A stretch of 64,000 bases of DNA, taken from contig JADKAS010000032.1 of the NCBI GenBank assembly GCA_016715245.1, positions 1 through 64,000 on the forward strand, written 5' to 3'. Numbering within the stretch: position 1 is the first letter of the stretch; each line of letters begins with the position of its first letter. This DNA comes from Saprospiraceae bacterium. GTDB taxonomy: Bacteria; Bacteroidota; Bacteroidia; Chitinophagales; Saprospiraceae. Under the pieces are notes generated by a model. The model was not told the DNA's origin and did not search any database. It saw only the letters and a list, made by a program, of their open reading frames with translations. Shown here one piece after another: positions 21,821 to 30,427 of this stretch. The position numbers and the translations under genes are program-made.

Positions 21821-21828
21821 TATTTTTG
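21821..21828 (+). promoter_or_regulatory. Bacteroidota -7 element before glutamine synthetase
   Basis: TATTTTTG is an exact match to TAnnTTTG, 33 bases before the ATG at 21862. No clean TTTG -33 element at ideal spacing is visible. Transcription would begin just downstream, giving a short leader. Confidence 0.5.
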
Positions 21829-21861
21829 CGCCATTATTTCAATTATTTAATAAATTTATAT

Positions 21862-24051
21862 ATGTCCACCATAAGATTTGCCGCTTTAAAAGAATCTCAA
21901 TCCAGAAAACCGGTAGAAGTCAAAGAAATATCTGCTTCCCGATCCGAACTTTACGGTGTCAATGTATTCAACGACAGCTTCTGCAAAAAATTTATGACCA
22001 AAGATGCCTATGCAGCGCTCAAAGATGCCATGGTACACGGTAAAAAAATAGACCGCAAAATCGCCGATCAGGTTGCTTCCGCGATGAAAGCCTGGGCCAT
22101 GACCAAAGGAGCAACACATTACACACACTGGTTTCAGCCTCTTACCGGAGCTACCGCAGAAAAACACGATGCTTTTTTTGAACCCGCAGGTGATGGTACA
22201 GCTATTGACAAATTTGACGGAGGTCAGCTTGTTCAGCAGGAACCCGACGCTTCGAGTTTTCCAAACGGGGGTATTCGAAATACCTTTGAAGCCAGAGGAT
22301 ATACTGCATGGGATCCCACTTCTCCAGCCTTCGTCATCGCAACCACTTTGTGTATTCCCACCGTTTTTGTATCCTACACTGGTGAAGCATTGGACAATAA
22401 AACTCCTTTGTTGAGGGCTTTACAAAGTATTGACCATGCCGCTACAGAAGTAGCTCAATATTTTGACAAAAATGTACATAAAGTCATTGCCACTTTGGGC
22501 TGGGAACAGGAATATTTTCTCATCGATAGTGCCCTGGCCACTTCCAGACCGGATATAGTACTGACCGGTCGTGTTCTTTTAGGACAGCACGCTGCCAAAG
22601 GACAACAACTCGAAGACCACTATTTCGGATCCATTCCTGAAAGAGCACTGGCTTTTATGCGCGAACTTGAAATCGAATCCATCCAGTTGGGGATTCCGGT
22701 CAAAACAAGGCACAATGAAGTGGCTCCAAATCAGTTTGAGCTGGCTCCTATTTTTGAAGAAGCCAACCTGTCTGTTGACCACAATTCCCTCATCATGGAC
22801 GTGATGAATAAAGTGGCCGCAAGACACAACCTGAAAGTTCTTTTTCACGAAAAACCATTTGACGGTATCAACGGATCCGGAAAACACAACAACTGGTCGC
22901 TGGCCACAGATACCGGCGTTAACCTGCTGAGTCCCGGAAAAACGCCCAAGAGCAATCTCATGTTTCTCACGTATTTCATCAATACCATCAAAGCAGTACA
23001 CAGGTATGCAGACCTTCTGAGAGCCTCCATTGCCTCGGCTTCCAATGACTTCAGACTGGGTGCCAATGAAGCACCTCCGGCCATCGTTTCTGTCTTTATC
23101 GGACAACAACTTACAGCCGTATTGGATGAACTTGAAAGAGTCAAAGACGGCAATCTGAGTCCTGAAGAAAAAACGGATCTGAAACTGAATGTGGTCGGTA
23201 AAATACCTGAAATTCTTCTTGATAATACAGACAGAAACAGGACGAGCCCGTTTGCTTTTACAGGCAATAAGTTTGAATTCCGCGCCGTAGGTAGTTCCGC
23301 CAATTGCGCCAAAGCCATGACGGTTGTCAATACTATAGTGGCTCAGCAACTGACAGATTTCAAAAAAGATGTGGACAGCCTTATCGAGAAAAAAGGTTTG
23401 AAAAAAGACGATGCCATTTTTAATGTATTGAGAGAGTATATCAAAGAGTCCAAAATGATCCGGTTTGAAGGTGATGGGTACAGCGACAACTGGGTAAAAG
23501 AGGCCAAAAAAAGAGGCTTGTCGAATCTGAAAAACACACCGGAGGCTTTGCGCGCTCAGATCACTCCTGAAGTGAAAAAATTGTGGATGGACAACGGCGT
23601 CATGAATGATGTCGAGATCATGGCTCGTTACGAAATTGAAATGGAAGAATACGTCAAAAAAGTTCAGATTGAAGGTCGTGTCCTCGGAGATATCGCCACC
23701 AATCACGTCATTCCTACTGCCATCAATTATCAGAACCGTTTGATTTTGAATGTTCAGGGTTTGAAGGATATATTCGGAAAGGATTTTGAAAAATATGCCG
23801 GAGAACAAATCGACATCATCAAGGAAATTTCTTCACATATCACAGGCGTTAAATCCAATGTCGACAAAATGATTGAAGAAAGGAAAAAAGCAAATAAAAT
23901 CGATCACGCCGACAAAAGAGCGGATGCCTATTGCCATAAAGTAAAACCTTACTTCGATGTCATAAGATACCACAGCGACAAACTGGAACTGATGGTCGAT
24001 GATGAATTATGGCCATTGACAAAATACAGAGAGTTGCTTTTTACCAGATAA
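21862..24051 (+). CDS. glnN: Type III glutamine synthetase
   Basis: Makes glutamine from glutamate and ammonia with ATP. At 729 residues it has the size of the GSIII family of Bacteroides and relatives, much longer than GSI. Visible signatures are the GSIII N-terminal domain (AMTKGATHYTHWFQPLTG), catalytic-domain segments LGWEQEYFLID, IPVKTRHNEVAPNQFELAPI, NGSGKHNNWSLATDTG and NDFRLGANEAPPAIVSVFIG, and the C-terminal GSIII region ending in LWPLTKYRELLF. The ATG at 21862 begins MSTIRFAALKESQ. A longer reading from the TTG at 21826 would start inside the promoter element. It is monocistronic and followed by a MITE-like element and a strong bidirectional terminator. Confidence 0.97.
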   Translation: MSTIRFAALKESQSRKPVEVKEISASRSELYGVNVFNDSFCKKFMTKDAYAALKDAMVHGKKIDRKIADQVASAMKAWAMTKGATHYTHWFQPLTGATAEKHDAFFEPAGDGTAIDKFDGGQLVQQEPDASSFPNGGIRNTFEARGYTAWDPTSPAFVIATTLCIPTVFVSYTGEALDNKTPLLRALQSIDHAATEVAQYFDKNVHKVIATLGWEQEYFLIDSALATSRPDIVLTGRVLLGQHAAKGQQLEDHYFGSIPERALAFMRELEIESIQLGIPVKTRHNEVAPNQFELAPIFEEANLSVDHNSLIMDVMNKVAARHNLKVLFHEKPFDGINGSGKHNNWSLATDTGVNLLSPGKTPKSNLMFLTYFINTIKAVHRYADLLRASIASASNDFRLGANEAPPAIVSVFIGQQLTAVLDELERVKDGNLSPEEKTDLKLNVVGKIPEILLDNTDRNRTSPFAFTGNKFEFRAVGSSANCAKAMTVVNTIVAQQLTDFKKDVDSLIEKKGLKKDDAIFNVLREYIKESKMIRFEGDGYSDNWVKEAKKRGLSNLKNTPEALRAQITPEVKKLWMDNGVMNDVEIMARYEIEMEEYVKKVQIEGRVLGDIATNHVIPTAINYQNRLILNVQGLKDIFGKDFEKYAGEQIDIIKEISSHITGVKSNVDKMIEERKKANKIDHADKRADAYCHKVKPYFDVIRYHSDKLELMVDDELWPLTKYRELLFTR

Positions 24052-24065
24052 ATTTATTTGATTTA

Positions 24066-24263
24066 AACCCAGATTCCGCATTGGACTTTGTCATGAGAGA
24101 AAATATGACAAAATAGTTACGAGGCTCGGTCTCGTCTTAAAGACGAGATTACCCACAGATATCTCGTAATATATTACGAGACATTGAGGAAGAAAAAATG
24201 AGAACCGAAGTAAATATGAAGTCAGATTTTTTCGTAATAAATTTCTAATGCGGATTCTGGGTT
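24066..24263. mobile_element. MITE-like element with 17-bp inverted ends
   Basis: AACCCAGATTCCGCATT (24066-24082) is repeated in inverted form at 24247-24263 with one mismatch, enclosing 198 bp that encode nothing. Inside are two perfect palindromes: TCTCGTCTT-A-AAGACGAGA (24130-24148) and TCTCGTAATATATTACGAGA (24162-24181). Short size, terminal inverted repeats and internal hairpins fit a non-autonomous insertion element. I could not see a clear target-site duplication. Confidence 0.6.
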
Positions 24264-24270
24264 AAAAATA

Positions 24271-24308
24271 AAAAATCCGCTTCTGAACATCAAAAGCGGA
24301 TTTTTTTT
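24271..24308. terminator. Bidirectional terminator
   Basis: Stem AAATCCGCTT/AAGCGGATTT followed by eight T. It lies between the convergent glutamine synthetase and T9SS-protein genes and can serve both. Confidence 0.85.
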
Positions 24309-24366
24309 ACCCGGAGATTATATCTTTTTTTGTAAAACCGGGAGTCCGGAATTTTTCTATAAACTT

Positions 24367-25974
24367 TTACAATTTTATAAATCTGGAAAAATAAAACTGA
24401 TTGTTTATTTTTAGTTTTAAAATTTTTATGCCTGGTTGGATTGTTTTCAGGTCCAGGTTTCCGCTTTCAATATAAGTGGCTTCCAGTCTTCCTGTAGCGT
24501 CATAAATTTCTGCCGTTTCGGGTTCTTTTTCTGATTCTATAAGAAGATAGTCCTGCGCAGGATTCGGAAAATGAGTAAACTCAATTTTATTTTCTTCCTT
24601 AGCTGAGGAAATTAACTGGGTAACATCCACTACATGCGGTTCATGACCTGTATTATTGCCATTGGCAAAGAAAAACAGTTTGTCTTTATAAAAAGTAAGC
24701 CGTTCCGGTGTGGATTCATCATTTGGTGATATTTTTATTTCGTATGTACCTGCTTCTGAGCCGTCACTATACCAGAGTTCTCTGTCAAAAGCTCTTCCGC
24801 CTACAAAAAAGATAAATTTCTGATTGGCGATGAGGTCAGTCTGAAAATATACTTCACCTCCGGTTTTGGCCTTGAGATCAACCAATAATTTTGTATTTCC
24901 CGTCGCCGGGTCAAGTATGTAAATCTGGCTTCCCAAACCATTTTTACCACCAAGGTAAAATATTTTATTTTTGAAAGCCACTCTTCTCTTAGGATAAAAA
25001 GCGATAAATCCGGGATCTGTTTCTGTCTCAGAAACCTGCACTGTACCAGCTTCCGTACCGTTTGTTTTCCACATTTCAGTATTGTTGGCAGGATTACTTC
25101 CCGGAAAAAAAGCTTCATTTCCATACCTGAAAAAATAATGGCCGACATTATTCTGTGAAGCGGAATAAAACATTTTTTTAACCATTACAGTTCCATCCTT
25201 TGTACCATCCGTTCTCCAGATATCTTCATTGTAGGCATTTGAAAAAAGAATATAATCCCCCATGTCCGTCAGATATTTCGGGTCAAATTCCGGGTTGAAT
25301 TCATAATCCTTTATTAGAACTGTTCCTGCAGGAGTTCCGTCAGTTTTCCAGAGACCTTCTGAATAAACTTTAAAGTATAAATTTCCTTTCCACTCTAAAA
25401 ATCCTTCAGCTGACCTTTGAGGGTGATTCAACTGAGCGAGCTGCACTGTGCCGGCGGCTGTTCCGTCAGTTTTGTAAAAACGTATTCCGTTATTAGGAAC
25501 ATTTCCGTTGAAATAAAGCTCATTTTTAAACACATGAAAAAATCTGGATGAGTAGCTGTAACAACATTTTGAAAGACCTGAAGCACTACCAGGTAACAAG
25601 TCAATAAGAAGCTTTGTATTGGCTGTCGTTCCGTCAGTTTCCCACCATTCATAACCATGAACACCATCATCGGCAGCAAAAAGTAATTTATCTTTTATGA
25701 TAAACATAAAATCCACATCCGCGCTTTTACTTCCCGGATTTATATCCATAAACAACTCTGTTTTGGTCCCGTCGTATACCCATAATTCCACACCGGATTC
25801 GGCATTTTTAGCAACAAAATAAAGTTTATCTTTGTAAACAATAGCAGGGATATCCGTATCAAAATTAAACGAACCCGCAGATCCCGGGTTTATATTTTTT
25901 AATAAGGTTGCCTGTTGTCCTGATACCTCAAATGACAATACGCACAAAACAATAAAAAGTAAAATTGGTCTCAT
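24367..25974 (-). CDS. ELWxTDGTxxGT-repeat protein with T9SS sorting domain
   Basis: A 535-residue secreted protein. The signal peptide ends ...FEVSGQ. About ten degenerate repeats follow, with cores such as ESGVELWVYDGTKTELF, EWWETDGTTANTKLL, GLWKTDGTPAGTVLI, DIWRTDGTKDGTVMV and EMWKTNGTEAGTVQV, predicted to form a propeller-like beta structure. The C-terminal ~80 residues (FPNPAQDYLLIESE ... FYFSRFIKL) form a T9SS type A sorting domain, so the protein should cross the outer membrane and be anchored or released. The function of ELWxTDGT proteins is unknown. The ATG at 25974 is followed by a clean signal sequence. It is monocistronic and convergent with the GSIII gene. Confidence 0.92.
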   Translation of the reverse strand: MRPILLFIVLCVLSFEVSGQQATLLKNINPGSAGSFNFDTDIPAIVYKDKLYFVAKNAESGVELWVYDGTKTELFMDINPGSKSADVDFMFIIKDKLLFAADDGVHGYEWWETDGTTANTKLLIDLLPGSASGLSKCCYSYSSRFFHVFKNELYFNGNVPNNGIRFYKTDGTAAGTVQLAQLNHPQRSAEGFLEWKGNLYFKVYSEGLWKTDGTPAGTVLIKDYEFNPEFDPKYLTDMGDYILFSNAYNEDIWRTDGTKDGTVMVKKMFYSASQNNVGHYFFRYGNEAFFPGSNPANNTEMWKTNGTEAGTVQVSETETDPGFIAFYPKRRVAFKNKIFYLGGKNGLGSQIYILDPATGNTKLLVDLKAKTGGEVYFQTDLIANQKFIFFVGGRAFDRELWYSDGSEAGTYEIKISPNDESTPERLTFYKDKLFFFANGNNTGHEPHVVDVTQLISSAKEENKIEFTHFPNPAQDYLLIESEKEPETAEIYDATGRLEATYIESGNLDLKTIQPGIKILKLKINNQFYFSRFIKL

Positions 25975-26119
25975 AACTACTTAAATATATTTAATAATAA
26001 TTGAAATAACAAGTGAGTAACATAATGTAAACCATGATGGTTTTGTTTTCCCGCCGCATAATCATTTTAAACTGACAATAAAATTAATACCCTACCTCTT
26101 TCACCGAGAATTCGTTTAT

Positions 26120-27733
26120 TTATTTCAGCCTGTACAATTGTGACTTATGGGATTCAGAAGTGCATATCAGGTCATACTTCTCCAATTGTGAGATAATCTC
26201 TTTTCCATATTCATGATTTTTATGTTCTTCATTCTGACCAATTATCAAAACATACTCAATCGGGCCTTTTCCTGATTTTTCTGCGTAATGCTCAAAATCT
26301 GCCCTTGGAGGCCGGTTTTCAAAAGAGATTTCGTCCTTGTGAGTGGAACTATAAAAATTGATCCGGTTTTCTTTCCAGTTTAAAGGAAACCATGACATAT
26401 GTGCCTGATAATTGTCGGATAGAATCAAAGGTTTGAATGTTCCCAGATACGCTGTTCCGTGAATAAACAGCCAGTTATAGGTTGAAATAAGCGTGCCGTC
26501 TGATCTGTTACCGTTGTATTCATAATTTATCGTCAGAATTTTACTTTTTGGCTCTATATATTTTTCACATTCAAGATAGTCATCCACCCACTCAGATGCT
26601 TCTTTATATACCGGGTAGCGTACGAAAGATAATATTATTAAAAAAATAAAGCCGGTACACATAATGAGCAATTTTGACCATACGTGATGGCGCAGTGTTG
26701 TCAACCAAAAAAGCACAGCAATATGTGGCAAAAATTTTAATCTGTCGCCGCCGATCATGCCTTCATCAATGAGATTGGCGTGAAACAGAAATACGAAAAA
26801 AAATGCCAGCAATAAAAGTCCGTCTCCCCTGTGGAGTAATGGGCCTCTGAAAATCCGCACCAAAATTCCAATAAATAACGCCACTACCACCAATTTGGCA
26901 ATAAAGTATGAATAATATACTTCTTCCTGAACAATGGTCGCCAATGAATTGACCCTTACCAATCCGTCCCAATTCAGACTTTTTGAAAAATCGGTTTTGG
27001 CCATAAAACTGATATAGAGAAATACGGAAGGGATAAGAATTACGGCCAGTGATAATATCTTTTTGGTCTGTCCAATCAGTAAATTTTTAGCTTCTTCACG
27101 TATCAAAGGCTGAATCATTAGAACCAAAGTTGAAAAACCAATACCGGCAGCAGCATAAACATAGCCTATAGGATGCATAAGATAGTTTGCTGTGATGAGA
27201 AAGCAGAGTTTCAGGGCTGTTTTCCATTGGTTCAACTGATGCCAATGAGCTATAAAATAACCGATTACCCAAAAGGATGCGGCAAGACTCCAGGAATAAT
27301 TGAGAAAACCTTTTATCATCAAATGATGATAAGCAAATAACAAAACAGGAATCACCGCCCAGTTACTGCCCGATTGAATGGTATTGCAGAGGTATTTTGC
27401 ACCAAAAGCAAATGTAAAAATATAGAGGATAAAAAACACTTTTTCTGCAAGGAAAGGTGACAACAAAGTCTGCAGAACCGCAAATAAAAAATGATCCCAC
27501 AGATTAGGGTTCAGGCTTGTATTTACCTTATAAAAATCGAGATAAAAATCTGCATGTTGTCCAAAAAATAAATCTTTCAACACCTTGGCATTGTACATGT
27601 GACAAGGACCATCACCTGTGACAAGCCAATGGTTGGTCAGTGTCGGATACAGCAACAACCCAAGACTCAACACAAAGAGAACCTTTGATATCTTTTGGAA
27701 GAGATGGTCAGGTATATTTTTCAAATAAGGCAT
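26120..27733 (-). CDS. Polytopic membrane protein, possibly glycosyltransferase-like
   Basis: A 537-residue protein with about ten to twelve hydrophobic spans in the first 390 residues. A hydrophilic C-terminal domain of about 150 residues follows (for example SDNYQAHMSWFPLNWKEN). A loop after the first span carries GDGPCHMYNAKVLKDLFFG, a position where GT-C type glycosyltransferases have acidic catalytic loops. This resemblance is topological only, so the function is uncertain. No neighbouring sugar-pathway genes are visible. The ATG at 27733 is preferred, with the first span at about residues 15-30. Confidence 0.75.
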   Translation of the reverse strand: MPYLKNIPDHLFQKISKVLFVLSLGLLLYPTLTNHWLVTGDGPCHMYNAKVLKDLFFGQHADFYLDFYKVNTSLNPNLWDHFLFAVLQTLLSPFLAEKVFFILYIFTFAFGAKYLCNTIQSGSNWAVIPVLLFAYHHLMIKGFLNYSWSLAASFWVIGYFIAHWHQLNQWKTALKLCFLITANYLMHPIGYVYAAAGIGFSTLVLMIQPLIREEAKNLLIGQTKKILSLAVILIPSVFLYISFMAKTDFSKSLNWDGLVRVNSLATIVQEEVYYSYFIAKLVVVALFIGILVRIFRGPLLHRGDGLLLLAFFFVFLFHANLIDEGMIGGDRLKFLPHIAVLFWLTTLRHHVWSKLLIMCTGFIFLIILSFVRYPVYKEASEWVDDYLECEKYIEPKSKILTINYEYNGNRSDGTLISTYNWLFIHGTAYLGTFKPLILSDNYQAHMSWFPLNWKENRINFYSSTHKDEISFENRPPRADFEHYAEKSGKGPIEYVLIIGQNEEHKNHEYGKEIISQLEKYDLICTSESHKSQLYRLK

Positions 27734-27998
27734 TTTATATGGAATGAAAAACTGTTTGGTTTATCAATTGAAAAAACAGCAGATTGTCCTTGATTTCCAT
27801 ATCATTATCCGGTTTTGATGTCAAAAACAAACTCTGCAATCTTTCATTGAATTACAAATTTGACGGTAAAGATAGGCCTTTGATTTTGGGTCCTTTTCAT
27901 TTTATTGGTAAAAAAATTCTTTACAACAAAACTTTTAAATCTTGTATGCAGAAACGGGAAGTCAGCATTTTATTCCGGACGCTGGTACTGATTATAAT

Positions 27999-28592
27999 TT
28001 ACCGCTTCAACCACCCGGTAATACTTAACCTGGGAACATTTGTTTCCAAAACTTCGTGTTCGAGCTGGTCACTTTTAAAAAATACACTTCTACCTCCTGA
28101 GGGACTTATTTGCTGCTGGCTTCCGTCCTTATGAAATATGTTTAATTCTCCGCCATCCAAGGTTTGCCAGTTTGTATTCAGATACATAATCATAGAAAAC
28201 AGACGACGGTCATCATTGCGAAACCGGTCAAAATGCCTTTTGTAAAAACACCCTTTTTCGTAAAGCGCATAATGAAATTCATAACTTCTGATGCCGGTAA
28301 AACATGTTTCGTTGAGATAGGCGATAAAATCATCCATTAGAACAAAAAAAGTATTTTCAAACGGATCGTCGTGATTTTTGTCCAGCCAATATATTTTATC
28401 ACTTCTGACGGTGGTATCTTTCAGAATGATATTTTTATTTCCGGTGCCAGCAGACATCATTACCTTTTTTTCAAATAAAGCCAGTAAATTGGTTTTAAGT
28501 CCCAGGGCGAGGTCCTTATTCAGAAATTCATTTGAAATACCAATGTTATCTGACTGATAACTTTCTATCAGGCTTTCATATATTTCTTTCAC
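27999..28592 (-). CDS. 2OG-Fe(II) oxygenase (prolyl 4-hydroxylase-like)
   Basis: A 197-residue protein of the double-stranded beta-helix dioxygenase superfamily. The iron triad is readable: His and Asp in YKRHFDRF (HxD) and the distal His in SDQLEHEVLETN, followed by an Arg (VPRLSITGW) suited to bind the 2-oxoglutarate carboxylate. Between them SMIMYLNTNWQTLDGGELNI and the SPSGGRSVFF turn match the P4Hc fold. It probably hydroxylates a protein or small-molecule substrate, which cannot be named. It is intact and stands alone on the minus strand; the neighbouring membrane protein gene starts 265 bases away. Confidence 0.9.
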   Translation of the reverse strand: MKEIYESLIESYQSDNIGISNEFLNKDLALGLKTNLLALFEKKVMMSAGTGNKNIILKDTTVRSDKIYWLDKNHDDPFENTFFVLMDDFIAYLNETCFTGIRSYEFHYALYEKGCFYKRHFDRFRNDDRRLFSMIMYLNTNWQTLDGGELNIFHKDGSQQQISPSGGRSVFFKSDQLEHEVLETNVPRLSITGWLKR

Positions 28593-28652
28593 TTAGTTCT
28601 TTTTAGAACAAACTTTGGCTAATTGCCATAAAAGCTACAAGGTAAGTCTATT

Positions 28653-28768
28653 ATGACCATATCAAAGAAATACACCTTTTTTTGCTCATGTTTTTGATCT
28701 TTTTGGTGACTTCATCCAATGTAGACACCCAACAAATCAAAGAGAGCAGGCTAAAAAAGAAGTTGTAA
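28653..28768 (+). pseudogene. Possible small secreted peptide gene, one base short
   Basis: From ATG 28653 the frame reads MTISKKYTFF and then stops. With one extra T in the T7 run at 28677-28683 it would continue LLMFLIFLVTSSNVDTQQIK and end at TAA 28768, giving about 38 residues with a signal-peptide-like core. This is speculative. The reason to list it is that the same kind of missing homopolymer base breaks better-supported genes nearby. Confidence 0.25.
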
Positions 28769-28857
28769 GAAATCCATAAATATCACATTGAATGGAAAAA
28801 AGTTATTAAGTTTGAGTTACAATTCATATTTAAATTGTAAAAAATTCAAATACTAAG

Positions 28858-29250
28858 ATGATGATTCAACAATTGGGACTAATTTCAGCTATTCTCGGAG
28901 GATTCGCATTTACCTTTTTGGGGGCACTGTTGACCATTCAGCATGAAAAAAAAGTAGTGGATTTCACTATAGTGACGGGTGTTTTATCTGCTTTAATATT
29001 TTTTATTTGTGCGTTAGGTTGGTCTTTCCTTTCTACAAATCAAATTTCAGAATCCGAAAATTTGTCGAACTTAGTTGGTTCCAAGCACAAAACATTATCC
29101 ATACTTCTTTTATTTGGTATCTTTTCTCTGACCATATGTCTAGCCTTAAGTGGATGGATCCGGTCAAAAAAAACAGGTTTCTTTACGACCTTAATTTCTG
29201 TGTTAGGTCTCATCATCATTTTGTCAATTTTGAGGGATTTTATCAGTTAG
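28858..29250 (+). CDS. Small four-span membrane protein, unknown
   Basis: 130 residues with four hydrophobic segments: LGLISAILGGFAFTFLGALL, VTGVLSALIFFICALGWSFL, ILLLFGIFSLTICLALSGWI and TTLISVLGLIIILSIL. The family is not recognised; small tetraspan proteins of this kind are common as uncharacterised inner-membrane proteins. It starts at a double ATG (28858/28861). It stands alone on the plus strand between minus-strand genes. The composition is convincingly membrane-protein-like, which supports a real gene. Confidence 0.7.
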   Translation: MMIQQLGLISAILGGFAFTFLGALLTIQHEKKVVDFTIVTGVLSALIFFICALGWSFLSTNQISESENLSNLVGSKHKTLSILLLFGIFSLTICLALSGWIRSKKTGFFTTLISVLGLIIILSILRDFIS

Positions 29251-29369
29251 AAAAATGGGTAAGGTTGATAAAATAGTGGTAAAAATAATACAATCTGATT
29301 TTATAACCTCAATGTAAAATAAGGTGTAAACTGAGGCAGAAAATCATGATTGTATTATGAACATTAAAA

Positions 29370-29828
29370 TTAAACTTTAAACCCGATAAAATAAAATTCT
29401 CCTCGTTTTTCCAACGCATATGAGCCAACCTTACATTTAAATTTTGCAGGCATTTTGAGTTGAAGTCTAATTGATTCAGGCAATTCCCATTCTTCTTCTA
29501 TGGAAACCGTTTTTTTACCTTCAAAATACTGAATTTTATCAGGCTGGTTGGCTTTAAGTCCTTCAATTTTCACTTTAAAGACCAATTGTCCTGATTTGGT
29601 ATTGTATGAAAGAGTTGAAAAAGATTTGGGACCGACATCCCCGGAAACGCTACATATCCCGAATTTGGTACAATCAAATTTTTTTCTTCCGAATTCAACA
29701 TCAACATCTACTTCCACATCTCCCACTTCAATTTCAATTTCTACAGAACCGGCAGTCCTTTGGCCAGATATTTTTGTGGAGAATAAAAATACTATCGATG
29801 TAATTAATAAAAAATAACAAGTTTTCAT
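29370..29828 (-). CDS. Small secreted protein, paralogue of the next gene upstream
   Basis: 152 residues with a signal peptide (FLLITSIVFLFSTKISGQ). An acidic alternating stretch (VEIEIEVGDVEVDVDVEFG) follows, then a Cys pair in FDCTKFGICSVSGDVG, then QPDKIQYFEGKKTVSIEEEW and a C-terminus ending YFIGFKV. The segments FG...C.KFG.C..S.D.G and QPDK..YF..KK are shared with the adjacent gene, so the two are tandem paralogues. The family is not recognised. The two cysteines spaced five residues apart may form a disulfide in the periplasm. It is probably the last gene of the four-gene minus-strand run starting at 32678. Confidence 0.75.
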   Translation of the reverse strand: MKTCYFLLITSIVFLFSTKISGQRTAGSVEIEIEVGDVEVDVDVEFGRKKFDCTKFGICSVSGDVGPKSFSTLSYNTKSGQLVFKVKIEGLKANQPDKIQYFEGKKTVSIEEEWELPESIRLQLKMPAKFKCKVGSYALEKRGEFYFIGFKV

Positions 29829-29869
29829 GATGAATATATTTAATTAATATGTTAAACTGTTATTAGGTT

Positions 29870-30333
29870 TCAAAATGTCTTAAAATAAATGGTATACGTA
29901 TCGCCTTCCTTTTTCAATGAATGAATCCCGGCTTGTAAATTACTTTTTTCCATCTCCAGTGCAGATTTTATTTCCTCCGGAACAGAATAATTTTCTTCAA
30001 GGGAAACACTTTTTTATTGTTAAAATATTCCGCTTTATCCGGTTGTATTTTTAAAAGTTGTGTGGCACCAAAACTAAAGCTCAGGATGGAGGAAGATGGA
30101 TCATAATACGCTGTAGCATCAATGTGATCCTTCAATCCAAGGTCAGCACTTAATGTACAAAGGCCAAATTTAGGACAATTCGGAGGTCTTTTGCCAAATC
30201 TGATTTTTACGGATACTTCTTTCCCGTCAATTTTAAATGGCTTTCCATTGTTTTCAACAGAAGAAAATCCACTAAATACCATTAAAGTAATGAGGATAAA
30301 AACGTTTTTCAAGGTTAAAATTGTGTTCATCAT
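29870..30333 (-). pseudogene. Small secreted protein, paralogue of the gene at 29370, one-base deletion
   Basis: The ATG at 30333 begins a signal-like N-terminus (TLKNVFILITLMVFSGFSSV). The Cys motif NCPKFGLCTLSADLG and QPDKAEYFNNKK align with the neighbouring paralogue. The open frame ends early (stop at 29968), but one additional A in the run at 30010-30015 (T on the plus strand) would give SVSLEENYSVPEEIKSALEM and a C-terminus DTYTIYFKTF. That matches the paralogue's TVSIEEEWELPESI and EFYFIGFKV and ends at TGA 29870-29872. The repaired length, about 154 residues, equals that of the paralogue. So the loss is recent or an artefact. Confidence 0.75.
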
Positions 30334-30427
30334 TTCTAAATTTAAGATTAAAAAATAATTATTAATATTACACAAAATTACAGGGTGACAATTTCCTGAT
30401 TTTCATCCGAAAGGATGAATTTTAAGG

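Noticed and set aside
22579..23808. Long minus-strand open frame inside the glutamine synthetase gene
   Set aside because: Antisense shadow of a well-conserved GSIII coding sequence; composition is not protein-like and it has no family signature.
27784..28134. Plus-strand open frame between membrane protein and oxygenase
   Set aside because: Its second half is antisense to the oxygenase C-terminus; the first half has no recognisable features.
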